A DNA stretch of 64,000 nt from Tenacibaculum haliotis (GCF_025215075.1 NZ_JAOBTH010000026.1:1-64000); one strand, 5' to 3'; shown: positions 42,827 to 51,897, numbered from the stretch's first letter. The notes: generated from the sequence alone by a model not told the origin. Translations and numbers: made by a program.

Positions 42827-45232
42827 TTAGTAATTAATTTTAATTTGAATTTGAAAATTTCTTCCTAAATCATCTGCATATAAACGCAATCTGTTTAAGT
42901 AATTTCTGTATGATTGATTTAAAACATTGTCTATAGAAAAGTTAAGATTCACTTTTGTTTGAGACATGTTAAATTCAAATCCAGAAGAGAAATTTAATAA
43001 ATGATATGCCTTTGGCGGAGTACTAATATCTACAAGTTCACGGGTGTTTGTAGCTGGAATAAAAGCCATGAAATTGTTATTAGGATACTCGTTTTGCTTT
43101 GCGTTAAACTCACTTTCTAAAGATGCGTAGAAATTTTTCCAGTTCTCTTTTTTAAAGAATAATGTTGTAGTGGTTTTAAAAGCAGGTATATCTATTAAAG
43201 CTTTTTTGTTTGTTAAATCACGTCCTTTTATAAACGACGTCTTATTGTTAATATTAAAATTGGTATTTACATGGTACTTTATACTAGTATCTAAACCTAA
43301 TAAATGTGCATTAGTTTGTTTGTATGACCAAACAGGAAATGCTCCACGCAAAGTGGTTTCTATCCCAGTAGGTTCAATGTAAATAAAATCGGTTACATAA
43401 TTATAAAATCCTTCTAAAGCAACGTTAAATTTTTGATTATTATATTTATAGGTTGCTGAGAATCTGTTAGATGTTTCTGGTTGCATGCGTAAATCACCTA
43501 ATTCTATTCTGGCAGCAGAGTGGTGCAAGCCATCACTAAATAATTCAGATGCATTTGGTGCTCTGTTTGATAAACCATAATTTACTAAAAAAGTATTTTC
43601 ATCATTAATTGAATAAGCTCCTCCTAATGAAGCAGAAATATTATGATAAGTAAATATTGGGTTTACTAAAAAATCAGATGGATAACTACTATCATCAATA
43701 ATTAAATGACCAAATTCTTGCTGATAGTTTAAGGAATTCCATCTTGATTTCACATAAAACTTTTTTGCATTAATTTGTTCAAAATCATATCGAACTCCAG
43801 CGTTTAAAACAATGTTTTCAAACCTAAAATCGGTTATAGCGTAAGTATTCAGATTATATTTATTATAATCGGGTATAATTCTTTTAACTCCAGATTTAGG
43901 ATCCGAAAAATTATTTTGATATGCTCCACTAATTCCAAATTTATAAGTATTGTCAGAATTTGAATCTAAATTGATATCACCTTTAAAAGAATGTGTTTTT
44001 AATAATAAATTGGTAGCAGCAATTGAGCTACGTCCACCTCTTCTTATATCAAACTCTAATCTTTCGTTTTGCTGATAATCATATTGAAAAGCTAATTTTC
44101 CAATACCTTTTAAACGTTTGTAAACTTTTGCTTTTAACAATTGGTGTGTTACCTCTTGCTTTGGATTATTAATAGTATAACTAAAATCATCTGTAACAAA
44201 CGGAACATTACTATTTAAAGCTTTAACTAAGTCAGAAACATTACCTATGTGCGATGCACGAAGTATTCCTATTTTATTAGATGTATTGCTGTAAAAAATT
44301 TCAAAACCTTTATTAAACTTTTTATAACCAGTGTGTAAGGTAAAAGCTTTAGAATTTAATCCGGTATTGGTAAGGTTGTAGCTAGGTGTTTCAAAATCTC
44401 CAGCACTTTTAAAAGAGGCTTGTCCGTTAATAAACCAACCTTTTTTATAGCTTTTATGTAAGCTAGATGATATAGAAAATAATTTACCATTGCTTTGTTG
44501 TGAGGCAATTGTTTTACCAAACAAGGTGTCTTTTAAAATTATTTTCGATGGATTAACAATAATTACTCCACCAATAGCATCACCACCGTATTGTAAAGCA
44601 TTTGCTCCTTTTATAACAGAAATGCTTCCAGCAGCATTAATATCAATATTAGGCGCGTGTTCAATACCCCATTCTTGATCTTGTAAACGAACACCATTAA
44701 AGGTAGTTAACACTCTACTACTATGCAAGCCATTAATTATTGGTTTAACAATAGTACTACCTGTATTTATTGAAGATACTCCTGAAATATTTTTAATAAC
44801 ATCACCTAACGATGCTGCACTAAATTTTTCTAAAGTATTGGTTTTTAATAATGTTTCTTGAGACGTTTTGGTTTTTAAACCTGTTGTTCCTTTAACATTA
44901 ACTTCGTTTAATTCTTCTATATGATGTTCTAAATCTATAACTTTATAAATGTTTTTTGAAACATCTAATTCTAAGATTTTTTTATCACAAGATACATGAG
45001 AAATTTCGACAATAATTTTACCTGCACATACATTGTTTATAGTAAATTTTCCATCAAAATTAGTAGTGGTATACTTATTTTGGTTTTTAATAAAAATAGT
45101 AGCGTTTACAATGACAGATTTGTCATGAAAATCTTCTACTAAACCAGAAAAAGTATAACTACAATTTTGAGCCTTTACTAAAGAAACAGCTGTGGTAAGT
45201 AAAAGTATAAATAAAATACTTTTAAGTTTCAT
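42827..45232 (-). CDS. TonB-dependent receptor with N-terminal carboxypeptidase-like domain
   Basis: 801 residues. Signal ending LVKAQ, a carboxypeptidase-regulatory-like beta domain (~25-100, GLVEDFHDKSVIVNATIFI), plug with GVRLQDQEWGIEHAPNID and GANALQYGGDAIGG, and a 22-strand barrel ending in RNFQIQIKINY. The HAPNID and histidine-rich plug sequence is typical of metal-type (zinc/copper/iron chelate) receptors, but the ligand is not proven. It lies between a His-rich small exported protein (40 bases upstream) and the His/Glu lipoprotein, forming a three-gene uptake unit. Confidence 0.93.
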   Translation of the reverse strand: MKLKSILFILLLTTAVSLVKAQNCSYTFSGLVEDFHDKSVIVNATIFIKNQNKYTTTNFDGKFTINNVCAGKIIVEISHVSCDKKILELDVSKNIYKVIDLEHHIEELNEVNVKGTTGLKTKTSQETLLKTNTLEKFSAASLGDVIKNISGVSSINTGSTIVKPIINGLHSSRVLTTFNGVRLQDQEWGIEHAPNIDINAAGSISVIKGANALQYGGDAIGGVIIVNPSKIILKDTLFGKTIASQQSNGKLFSISSSLHKSYKKGWFINGQASFKSAGDFETPSYNLTNTGLNSKAFTLHTGYKKFNKGFEIFYSNTSNKIGILRASHIGNVSDLVKALNSNVPFVTDDFSYTINNPKQEVTHQLLKAKVYKRLKGIGKLAFQYDYQQNERLEFDIRRGGRSSIAATNLLLKTHSFKGDINLDSNSDNTYKFGISGAYQNNFSDPKSGVKRIIPDYNKYNLNTYAITDFRFENIVLNAGVRYDFEQINAKKFYVKSRWNSLNYQQEFGHLIIDDSSYPSDFLVNPIFTYHNISASLGGAYSINDENTFLVNYGLSNRAPNASELFSDGLHHSAARIELGDLRMQPETSNRFSATYKYNNQKFNVALEGFYNYVTDFIYIEPTGIETTLRGAFPVWSYKQTNAHLLGLDTSIKYHVNTNFNINNKTSFIKGRDLTNKKALIDIPAFKTTTTLFFKKENWKNFYASLESEFNAKQNEYPNNNFMAFIPATNTRELVDISTPPKAYHLLNFSSGFEFNMSQTKVNLNFSIDNVLNQSYRNYLNRLRLYADDLGRNFQIQIKINY

Positions 45233-45272
45233 CTAAAGTTTTAATTGTAATTTATAATTATGATAATTTTAA

Positions 45273-45593
45273 TTAAATTATTACAATAGGAGGTCCTCTA
45301 GGTGATTTATTGGAAGAATAGTTAGCGTTTAATTGTTGAGATTTACGAATAGAATTTTTAGTATAAACCACTTCATTAAATAATGAATTTGGATTGCTAA
45401 AGTCGTAATGAAAAACAGTTAATTGTAAATGTAAATCGGCACAATCATTTTCTAACTCGTGTAAATGTTTTTCAGATTTTGAGATACAAACTACATGCTC
45501 ATGCTCTTCAAAAGCATGTGCTACTTGTATTGCCGTTGGTAATAATAAGGCAAACAAGAAAAATGAAGTTATAAATCTCTTAAGTGAAAACAT
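45273..45593 (-). CDS. Small His-rich exported protein heading the TonB locus
   Basis: 106 residues. N-terminal signal (FFLFALLLPTAIQVAHA), then histidine- and acid-rich sequence with two cysteines (EEHEHVVCISKSEKHLHELENDC, shown here only by its ends EEHEH and ENDC), a beta-like middle and the odd C terminus SPRGPPIVII. A similar arrangement opens the second TonB locus at 52334. Possibly a metal-binding periplasmic peptide that sets uptake. The -7 box TACATTTG (45600-45607) ends 7 bases before the ATG, so the mRNA is nearly leaderless. Confidence 0.7.
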   Translation of the reverse strand: MFSLKRFITSFFLFALLLPTAIQVAHAFEEHEHVVCISKSEKHLHELENDCADLHLQLTVFHYDFSNPNSLFNEVVYTKNSIRKSQQLNANYSSNKSPRGPPIVII

Positions 45594-45599
45594 TTAGGA

Positions 45600-45607
45600 C
45601 AAATGTA
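45600..45607 (-). promoter_or_regulatory. -7 promoter element of the His-rich/TonB locus 1
   Basis: Minus-strand TACATTTG; predicted start ~45595, two bases before the start codon. Confidence 0.5.
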
Positions 45608-45612
45608 TAAAA

Positions 45613-45658
45613 AAAACACACATATAAAGTTGCAATAGCAACTTTATATGTGTGTTTT
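45613..45658. terminator. Perfect 21-bp terminator after terC
   Basis: Bases 45613-45633 are the exact reverse complement of 45638-45658, with loop AATA. On the minus strand it is followed by a T run, so it ends the purB-lipoprotein-terC transcript before the next promoter. Confidence 0.88.
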
Positions 45659-45680
45659 AAATATTAAAATTTTCTTAATA

Positions 45681-46457
45681 TTATTTTTTACTACTTCTCA
45701 TTTTCATATTTAACATTTCTACTACTAAAGAAAAAGTGATAGCAAAGTATAAATATCCTTTAGGTACAGTACCAACTTCTTCTCCAAAAAGTTTTGCATG
45801 CGATAAATGAGCACCTTCGGCAATTAACATAAACCCGATTAATATTAAGAATGATAATCCTAACATTTGTATTGTTGGATGTTTGTTTACGAATTTACCC
45901 ACAGGGTTTGCAAATAACATCATAATAATCATCGATAAAATTACCGAAGCAATCATAATAATCATTGCACCTTCAACACCGTTAGTCATACCAACAGCAG
46001 TTAAAATAGAATCAAATGAAAAAACAATATTTATTAACGTTATTTGAATAATAGCTTGACTTAAAGTATATCCTTTTTGCGGTTTACCATCCGTTTCGTC
46101 TTCGGCTAATCCTTCTACTTTATGGTGTATTTCTTTGGTACTTTTATAAAGTAGAAAAAGTCCACCAGCAAATAAAATTAAGGCTTGCCCAGTAAACCCT
46201 GCTTTAAACCAAGAAAAATCAACATGAAAAAGCGGTGCATTCATTGCAATAAGTAACGAAATACCAAAAAGTAAGGCAATACGTAAAAACATGGCTAATA
46301 CTAAACCAATGTTAGTTGCTTTTTTTTGAAGTTTTTCAGGAAGTTTGTTTGCTGCAATTGATATAAATATGATATTATCAATACCTAAAACAATTTCTAA
46401 AAAAGTTAAGGTTATTAACGCACCCCAAGTGTCTGCTTGTAAGAAAATTTCCATCAT
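45681..46457 (-). CDS. TerC family membrane protein
   Basis: 258 residues, seven to eight membrane helices. Conserved acidic membrane motifs LGIDNIIFISI near residue 25 and FSFDSILTAVGMT near 145 are those of TerC/YjbE proteins. Recent work on the family points to metal (Mn2+) export or metalation of exported proteins; tellurite resistance is not implied. The start codon overlaps the upstream lipoprotein stop by one base (TAATG); a second ATG follows at once. Third gene of the purB operon. Confidence 0.92.
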   Translation of the reverse strand: MMEIFLQADTWGALITLTFLEIVLGIDNIIFISIAANKLPEKLQKKATNIGLVLAMFLRIALLFGISLLIAMNAPLFHVDFSWFKAGFTGQALILFAGGLFLLYKSTKEIHHKVEGLAEDETDGKPQKGYTLSQAIIQITLINIVFSFDSILTAVGMTNGVEGAMIIMIASVILSMIIMMLFANPVGKFVNKHPTIQMLGLSFLILIGFMLIAEGAHLSHAKLFGEEVGTVPKGYLYFAITFSLVVEMLNMKMRSSKK

Positions 46458-46873
46458 TAGTTTACTTTATATACAGTTCCTTTTTGTTTAAAATTCGAAT
46501 AGCCAATTTTTGCTATAAAATTAAAAGAACTATCCGTTACTTTTGTAATTTGAACAAATATTGGGTCTTTGTCTAATTCAGTTTTCGGATGTTTCATTCG
46601 TAATGAATACGCGAAGTTATTTTTCCATTTGATAAAAAGTGTATCAATATGTTTAACTTCTTTTTCAGTAACTAAACTATCCGAAGAAATACTTACTATT
46701 TTAGAATATTCTTCTATTTGCAAACTGTCTTTTCGTACAATTGTAGTTTTACCATAACCGTTACCAGCAGGAATTTCGAAAGTTCCGTATTTAAAACGTT
46801 TAGGATCTCCTTCTTTTTCTGGAGTACAAGAAAACACTAAAAAAACGACTAAAAAACTAAGTAAATACTTCAT
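46457..46873 (-). CDS. Unknown lipoprotein between purB and terC
   Basis: 138 residues, lipobox LVFSC (Cys16). Beta-rich, with GTFEIPAGNGYGKTTIVRKDS, DTLFIKWKNNFAYSLR and a C-terminal GYSNFKQKGTVYKV. It resembles small DNA-topoisomerase-IV-mislabelled lipoproteins seen in flavobacteria, but I do not recognise a named family. One-base overlaps with both purB and terC couple all three genes. Confidence 0.8.
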   Translation of the reverse strand: MKYLLSFLVVFLVFSCTPEKEGDPKRFKYGTFEIPAGNGYGKTTIVRKDSLQIEEYSKIVSISSDSLVTEKEVKHIDTLFIKWKNNFAYSLRMKHPKTELDKDPIFVQITKVTDSSFNFIAKIGYSNFKQKGTVYKVN

Positions 46874-48216
46874 TAAATTCCGGTATAATTAGCAGGTGTA
46901 ATTGCTTTTAATTCTTCTTTAATTTCAACAGAAACCTCTAAAGTATCAATAAAATTAGCAATTGATTTTTGATTAATTTTTTCGTTAGTACGTGTTAAAC
47001 CTTTTAAAGCTTCATAAGGATTCGGATACGCTTCACGACGTAAAATTGTTTGAATAGCTTCTGCTACTACTGCCCAATTATTTTCTAAATCTTCAGCAAA
47101 TTTAGTTTCGTTTAATAATAACTTATTCAATCCTTTTAAAGTAGATGAAAAAGCAATTAGAGTATGACCAAAAGGAACACCTACGTTACGTAAAACAGTA
47201 CTATCTGTTAAATCACGTTGTAATCTTGATATTGGTAGTTTTGCTGATAAATGCTCGAAAATAGCATTTGCTATTCCTAAATTTCCTTCAGAGTTTTCAA
47301 AATCAATCGGATTTACTTTGTGTGGCATGGCAGATGAACCAACTTCACCAGCTTTAATTTTTTGCTTGAAATAATCGTTAGAAACATAGGTCCAAACATC
47401 GCGATCTAAATCAATTAAAATATTATTTACACGCTTTAAACCGTCATATAAAGCCGCCATATGATCGTAATGCTCTATCTGAGTAGTTGGAAAAGAATGA
47501 TGTAAGCCTAAAATATTTTCTACAAAATGAGTTCCGAAATTTTTCCAGTCAATATCTTTATAGGCTACTTTATGTGCGTTAAAATTACCTGTTGCTCCAC
47601 CAAATTTAGCGGCATGAGGTGTGTGTTGTATATGTATTGCTTGATTGTTAATACGCTCTACAAAAACAAAAAACTCTTTTCCTAAACGAGTAGGAGAGGC
47701 TGGTTGCCCATGTGTACGTGCTAACATTGGTATGTGATCCCATTCTTCCGCTAAATCAGCTAATTTAGAAACTAAACCATCTAAAGCAGGATAATACACT
47801 TCTTCCATTGCATCTTTTATAGATAATGGAATCGCAGTGTTGTTAATATCTTGAGAAGTTAATCCGAAGTGAATAAATTCCTTGTACTTATTCAAACTTA
47901 GTTTATCAAACTCTTCTTTGATAAAATATTCAACCGCTTTTACATCATGATTAGTAATAGCTTCAATATCTTTAATTTTCTGAGCATTTTCGGTAGAGAA
48001 ATCTTCATATATCTTACGTAAATCAACATATAAATCTTTATTGAAATCAGCCAATTGTGGTAAAGGAATTTCACATAAAGCAATAAAATACTCTATTTCT
48101 ACTTTTACTCTGTATTTTATTAAAGCTTCTTCAGAAAAATAGTTGGCTAAATCAGCAACTTTATTACGGTATCTACCATCAATAGGAGAGATGGCGTTTA
48201 ATTGTGTTAAGTTCAT
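46873..48216 (-). CDS. purB: Adenylosuccinate lyase
   Basis: 447 residues from the ATG at 48216 (MNLTQLNAISPIDGRYR); an ATG nine codons earlier is possible but precedes the conserved start. Fumarase/aspartase superfamily: HFGLTSQDINNTA, RTHGQPASPTRLGKE with the catalytic histidine, and the signature SSAMPHKVNPIDFEN with the catalytic serine loop. It splits SAICAR and adenylosuccinate in purine synthesis. A -7 box TATTTTTG (48241-48248) drives the purB-lipoprotein-terC unit. Confidence 0.97.
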   Translation of the reverse strand: MNLTQLNAISPIDGRYRNKVADLANYFSEEALIKYRVKVEIEYFIALCEIPLPQLADFNKDLYVDLRKIYEDFSTENAQKIKDIEAITNHDVKAVEYFIKEEFDKLSLNKYKEFIHFGLTSQDINNTAIPLSIKDAMEEVYYPALDGLVSKLADLAEEWDHIPMLARTHGQPASPTRLGKEFFVFVERINNQAIHIQHTPHAAKFGGATGNFNAHKVAYKDIDWKNFGTHFVENILGLHHSFPTTQIEHYDHMAALYDGLKRVNNILIDLDRDVWTYVSNDYFKQKIKAGEVGSSAMPHKVNPIDFENSEGNLGIANAIFEHLSAKLPISRLQRDLTDSTVLRNVGVPFGHTLIAFSSTLKGLNKLLLNETKFAEDLENNWAVVAEAIQTILRREAYPNPYEALKGLTRTNEKINQKSIANFIDTLEVSVEIKEELKAITPANYTGI

Positions 48217-48240
48217 GTTTTGTTGTTGTGTTGTAAGCTG

Positions 48241-48248
48241 CAAAAATA
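48241..48248 (-). promoter_or_regulatory. -7 promoter element of the purB operon
   Basis: Minus-strand TATTTTTG, predicted start ~20 bases before the ATG at 48216. Confidence 0.55.
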
Positions 48249-48289
48249 GAAAATACTTACTTTATTTAACTGATATAGGTAAGGAATTT

Positions 48290-48886
48290 TTAACGAAACA
48301 CTTTTCGCTTTAAAATTTTGAGAGCACCTTTTTTTTCTAACGATTTAATTACTCGTATTACGGTTTCTACGCGCAAGCCTAAAATATCCGCTATTTGCTG
48401 TCTGGTATAGTCTACTTTAAAGGTAAAATCACCGGTTACTTTATAAACATCGTTTTTTAAATAATCAATAAAGCGAAGTACTCGATGTGCGGGTTCTTGA
48501 CTAGAAATCTCTGACGCTATAATTGCTTTATAGTACAGTCGTTTAGCTAAACTTTGCGTTATTTTTAAGTGAATTACAGGGTTTTCTTGTAGTAATTTAA
48601 ATAATTGTTCTTTAGAAATAACTAAAATCTTACTTTCAGAAATAGTTTCGGCATTTGCTGGGTATTTTACGTCGATAAATAAAGGAGGTTCGCCAAAACT
48701 TTGATTCTTATAAAAAACACCTTGAATAAATTCTTTACCGTCGTCATTATAATTATTCATTTTTACTGCACCACTACAAATTTGATAATAATTATAGGCA
48801 GTATGATTTTCAGAAAATATAATTTCTCCTTTTTTAAAATCTTTATAATGTGCGTTAAATTTGAGTAAAAGTTCTTCTGGTATCAT
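48290..48886 (-). CDS. Crp/Fnr-family transcriptional regulator next to a globin gene
   Basis: 198 residues. Cyclic-nucleotide-binding-like roll (FKKGEIIFSENHTAYNYYQICSG; FGEPPLFIDVKYPANAETI), long dimer helix, and a complete winged helix VDYTRQQIADILGLRVETVIRVIKSLEKKG. The recognition helix keeps Glu and Arg (ETVIR) that in CRP/FNR read the TGA core. Only one cysteine, so no FNR-type cluster; a heme/NO or other ligand sensor is possible. A palindrome ATGATTTAAGTCAT starts two bases upstream of its ATG and is shared with the divergent truncated hemoglobin, suggesting autoregulation plus globin control. Confidence 0.92.
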   Translation of the reverse strand: MIPEELLLKFNAHYKDFKKGEIIFSENHTAYNYYQICSGAVKMNNYNDDGKEFIQGVFYKNQSFGEPPLFIDVKYPANAETISESKILVISKEQLFKLLQENPVIHLKITQSLAKRLYYKAIIASEISSQEPAHRVLRFIDYLKNDVYKVTGDFTFKVDYTRQQIADILGLRVETVIRVIKSLEKKGALKILKRKVFR

Positions 48887-48887
48887 T

Positions 48888-48931
48888 ATGATTTAAGTCA
48901 TAAATTGCAATCGTATAAAGATATACTTTTA
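48888..48931 (+). promoter_or_regulatory. Crp/Fnr-type promoter D (truncated hemoglobin)
   Basis: Palindrome ATGATTTAAGTCAT (48888-48901; extended TTATGA...TCATAA), 22 bases, then -7-like TACTTTTA (48924-48931). Predicted start ~48936, centre at -41.5. On the minus strand the same palindrome lies just before the regulator's start codon and downstream of a weak -7 candidate TACGATTG (48908-48915), a repressing position. Confidence 0.7.
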
Positions 48932-48955
48932 CGGCAAATTAATATAATTTTTTAG

Positions 48956-49354
48956 ATGGATAAAAAAGAAATAGAAAATAGAGAAGATGTGTATTTATTA
49001 GTATCAACTTTTTATGACAGCCTTAAAAAGGATGATTTTATAGGACCTATTTTTTTAAAAACTATTCCTGATGAAAAATGGGAATCACATTTACAAAAGT
49101 TGACTGATTTTTGGGAAACGAATCTTTTTTTTGTTAGAAAATTTAAAGGAAACCCGATGAAAGCACATAAGGATTTAGATAGTAATTTTAATCACACAAT
49201 TTCTCAAGAGCATTTTGGGAGATGGTTGCAATTGTGGTTCGAAACTTTAGATGCTCTTTTTATAGGAACTAAAGCAAACGAAGCAAAAGAAAGAGCAAGG
49301 AATATTGCATCGATGCTCTTTTTTAGAATGTTTGACGCTAAACCTAAAGCATAA
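48956..49354 (+). CDS. Group III truncated hemoglobin
   Basis: 132 residues. Sequence REDVYLLVSTFYDSLKKDDFIGPIF, HLQKLTDFWETNLF, and HKDLDSNFNHTISQEHFGRWLQLW matches the group III (P) 2/2 globins; the proximal histidine should be the one in the QEHFGRW helix. Likely binds O2 or NO and helps with nitrosative or low-oxygen stress. Divergent from a Crp/Fnr regulator and preceded by a palindrome at the class II position. Its 3' end overlaps the convergent membrane-protein gene by 11 bases. Confidence 0.92.
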   Translation: MDKKEIENREDVYLLVSTFYDSLKKDDFIGPIFLKTIPDEKWESHLQKLTDFWETNLFFVRKFKGNPMKAHKDLDSNFNHTISQEHFGRWLQLWFETLDALFIGTKANEAKERARNIASMLFFRMFDAKPKA

Positions 49355-49682
49355 GCTGATAAATTATCAGCGCTATGTTTGCTAAAACAGCAAAAAAGAA
49401 TGTCCAAACTACTGTTTTAAAACTACGCTGACTTATAGCTACTGCATTTGCGCCCATAGCAGAAATACAAGTAATTACTAGTGCGAATAAATTTACTTCT
49501 CCGTGAACAGCCAATGCTGCAGAAAAAGAAGCAATCATACTGCTAGCCATTAATAAAATTATTGAAATACCAAAAGCATTCCTTTCTTCTGCAGCTATTT
49601 TACTATTTATAGTCGCTAAAAAATTAAGTTTCGGAAACTTAATAGTCCCACTATTTACGATTAATTGTTCTGTTGTTACCAT
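49344..49682 (-). CDS. Small membrane protein in the globin locus
   Basis: 112 residues, not recognised. Soluble first ~35 residues (FPKLNFLATINSKIAAEERNAFG is shortened here to NSKIAAEERN), then three hydrophobic segments (SIILLMASSMIASF, LFALVITCISAMG, WTFFFAVLANIALI). The promoter has a perfect -7 box TAAATTTG and a Crp/Fnr-like palindrome 23 bases upstream, so it belongs to the same regulon as the neighbouring globin, with which it is convergent. Confidence 0.75.
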   Translation of the reverse strand: MVTTEQLIVNSGTIKFPKLNFLATINSKIAAEERNAFGISIILLMASSMIASFSAALAVHGEVNLFALVITCISAMGANAVAISQRSFKTVVWTFFFAVLANIALIIYQLML

Positions 49683-49700
49683 GCCTAATATATTTTATTA

Positions 49701-49745
49701 CAAATTTACAAGTCAATGAAGTATTTGTTTTATGACCTAAATCAT
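49701..49745 (-). promoter_or_regulatory. Crp/Fnr-type promoter E (small membrane protein)
   Basis: Palindrome ATGACCTAAATCAT (49732-49745; extended TTTATGAC...ATCATAAA), 23 bases, then minus-strand -7 box TAAATTTG (49701-49708, perfect). Predicted start ~49696, centre at about -42.5. The plus-strand VWA gene has a looser -7 candidate TTTATTTG (49770-49777) 24 bases away from the same site. Confidence 0.7.
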
Positions 49746-49814
49746 AAAGTAAAAAGAAGTTTGATTCATTTTATTTGATAGCTTTTTTTATCTTCACAAT
49801 CTAAAATACTTTTA

Positions 49815-51833
49815 TTGGAAACTAGAACCCTTATTTATATTATTGTAGCAGTTTTATTGAGTATTGCTGTTGCTTTTTTTCAATACTTTTATAAAACGAA
49901 AAATAATTCTAAAATTAATAGTTTACTTTTTGCTTTAAAAGCATTGAGTATGTTTTTATTGATTTTATTATTTATAAATCCCCAAATAGAAACGATAGAA
50001 AAAGTAAATATTAAGCCTGTTTTATCTCTTATGGTTGATAACTCACTTTCTATAAAATATTTTAAAGAGGATAAAAAAGTAGCAGCTATTTTAAAAGAAA
50101 TAAAAGAGCATAAAGAAATACAAGATAAATTTAATGTTCAGTTTTTTTCTTTTGGAACTAAAATCGCTGTTTTAGATAGTTTGTCTTTTACAGAAACACA
50201 AACAGATATTTCTCAAGCAATAAAATCGGTTAACGAATTAAATAAAAACACTTTAAATGCAACGATTTTAATTAGTGACGGAAATCAAACTACGGGTAAT
50301 GATTATGAATATATAAATGCTAAAGGTAAAATATTTCCAATCGTAGTTGGTGACACCACTTTGTATCAAGATTTACAAATATCACAGTTAAACGTTAATA
50401 AATATAGTTATATAAAAAATAAATTTCCTGTAGAAGCTTTACTTCATTATGAAGGAAAAGAAAAAGTAAGTGCAACTTTTTCAATTTCGAATGGCGGAAA
50501 AAAAGTGTTTTCAAAAAGACTTCAATTTTCTCCTTCAAACCCTGTGCAAACGGTTTTAACAAATTTAACTTCGGATAAAAAAGGAATTCAATATTATCGT
50601 AGCGCAATTAGTAAAATTGAAAACGAGAAAAACACCAAAAATAATTACCAAAATTTTTCGGTAGAAGTTATCGATGAGCAAACGAAAGTATTGGTTTTAA
50701 GCTCGTTTTTACACCCTGATTTAGGTGCTATAAAAAAAGCAATAGAAAGTAATAAGCAACGCAAAGTAACAATTGCTTTAATTAATGATAAAAAAGTCAA
50801 TTATGCTGATTATCAGTTTTTTGTTTTTTATCAACCTAATAACTATTTTAAAAAAGTATTTGAGAAAATACCTTCTAATTATTTGGTGGTTTCAGGAACG
50901 AAAACAGCTTGGAATTTTTTAAACACCCAAAAAATTGGAGTTACAAAAGAAGCAATCAATCAAACTGAAGATTATTTAGGGATTTATAATACAAACTTTT
51001 TAACTTTTTTGCAGAAAGATATTGGTTTTAGTGAGTTTCCACCTTTACGAGATAAATTCGGAACTGTTCAGTTAACAGGTGATGCCCAAACTTTACTGTA
51101 TCAAAAATTTGCGGGAGTAGAAACTACGCAACCATTATTAACCACGATAGAAAAAAACTCAAAAAAGCATGCTGTACTATTTGGTGAAGGAATTTGGAAG
51201 TGGAGATCTGCTAGTTTTTTAAAAGAACAAAATTTTGAAACGTTTGATACATTTCTAGGAAATTTAGTACAGTATTTGGCATCAAATAAAAAGAGAAAAA
51301 GACTAGATGTTAAGAGTGAGAACTTGTATGCTGCAAATTCACCAATTACGATGTCAGCTTTTTATGTTGATAAAAATTATCAGTTTGATAATAGAGCTTC
51401 GTTAGAATTAACGGTAACAAATAACAAAACAAAGAGTAAGAAGGTACTTCCGTTTTCGTTAATCAATAATTCGTATCAAGTATCGGTTGAGGGACTTTTA
51501 GCAGGTGAATATTCGTATAAAGTTTCGGTAACAAATCAAAAAATAAACAGCTATGGAAAGTTTAAAGTAACCGATTATCAAATAGAAGCCCAATTTACGA
51601 ATGCAGATGATAAAAAAATGAATTCATTAGCTATAAAAACTAAGGGTAAATTATTTTATGCAAATGAAACCGAAGAATTATTACAAAGTTTAACTACGGA
51701 TGGTTCTTATTATACGGTTCAAAAATCAATAACAAAAAAGCAAAATTTAATTGATTGGAAGTGGATTTTATTTTTAGTTGTTATTTTGTTCTCAACGGAA
51801 TGGTTTATCAGAAAATATTATGGTAAAATTTAA
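49815..51833 (+). CDS. VWA-domain membrane protein, TTG start
   Basis: 672 residues read from TTG at 49815; no suitable ATG is near. Two N-terminal membrane helices (~7-25 and 38-54), then a von Willebrand A-like domain with MIDAS DNSLS (D75, S77, S79) and LISDGNQTTGND, beta-sandwich regions, a glutamine-amidotransferase-like middle segment, and one C-terminal helix (WKWILFLVVILFSTEWFI). This layout is that of Bacteroidota membrane VWA proteins found near Bat/MoxR systems, but none of those genes are adjacent. Role unknown; it may scaffold envelope stress complexes. Confidence 0.82.
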   Translation: METRTLIYIIVAVLLSIAVAFFQYFYKTKNNSKINSLLFALKALSMFLLILLFINPQIETIEKVNIKPVLSLMVDNSLSIKYFKEDKKVAAILKEIKEHKEIQDKFNVQFFSFGTKIAVLDSLSFTETQTDISQAIKSVNELNKNTLNATILISDGNQTTGNDYEYINAKGKIFPIVVGDTTLYQDLQISQLNVNKYSYIKNKFPVEALLHYEGKEKVSATFSISNGGKKVFSKRLQFSPSNPVQTVLTNLTSDKKGIQYYRSAISKIENEKNTKNNYQNFSVEVIDEQTKVLVLSSFLHPDLGAIKKAIESNKQRKVTIALINDKKVNYADYQFFVFYQPNNYFKKVFEKIPSNYLVVSGTKTAWNFLNTQKIGVTKEAINQTEDYLGIYNTNFLTFLQKDIGFSEFPPLRDKFGTVQLTGDAQTLLYQKFAGVETTQPLLTTIEKNSKKHAVLFGEGIWKWRSASFLKEQNFETFDTFLGNLVQYLASNKKRKRLDVKSENLYAANSPITMSAFYVDKNYQFDNRASLELTVTNNKTKSKKVLPFSLINNSYQVSVEGLLAGEYSYKVSVTNQKINSYGKFKVTDYQIEAQFTNADDKKMNSLAIKTKGKLFYANETEELLQSLTTDGSYYTVQKSITKKQNLIDWKWILFLVVILFSTEWFIRKYYGKI

Positions 51834-51897
51834 AACACTGATAGTTTTAATCAATTAAATAGAAAATATTTATCGAAATTTGTGTAAAACGAAATAT

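Noticed and set aside
45681-46457. Tellurite resistance determinant
   Set aside because: TerC family membership alone does not imply this; no other ter genes are present.
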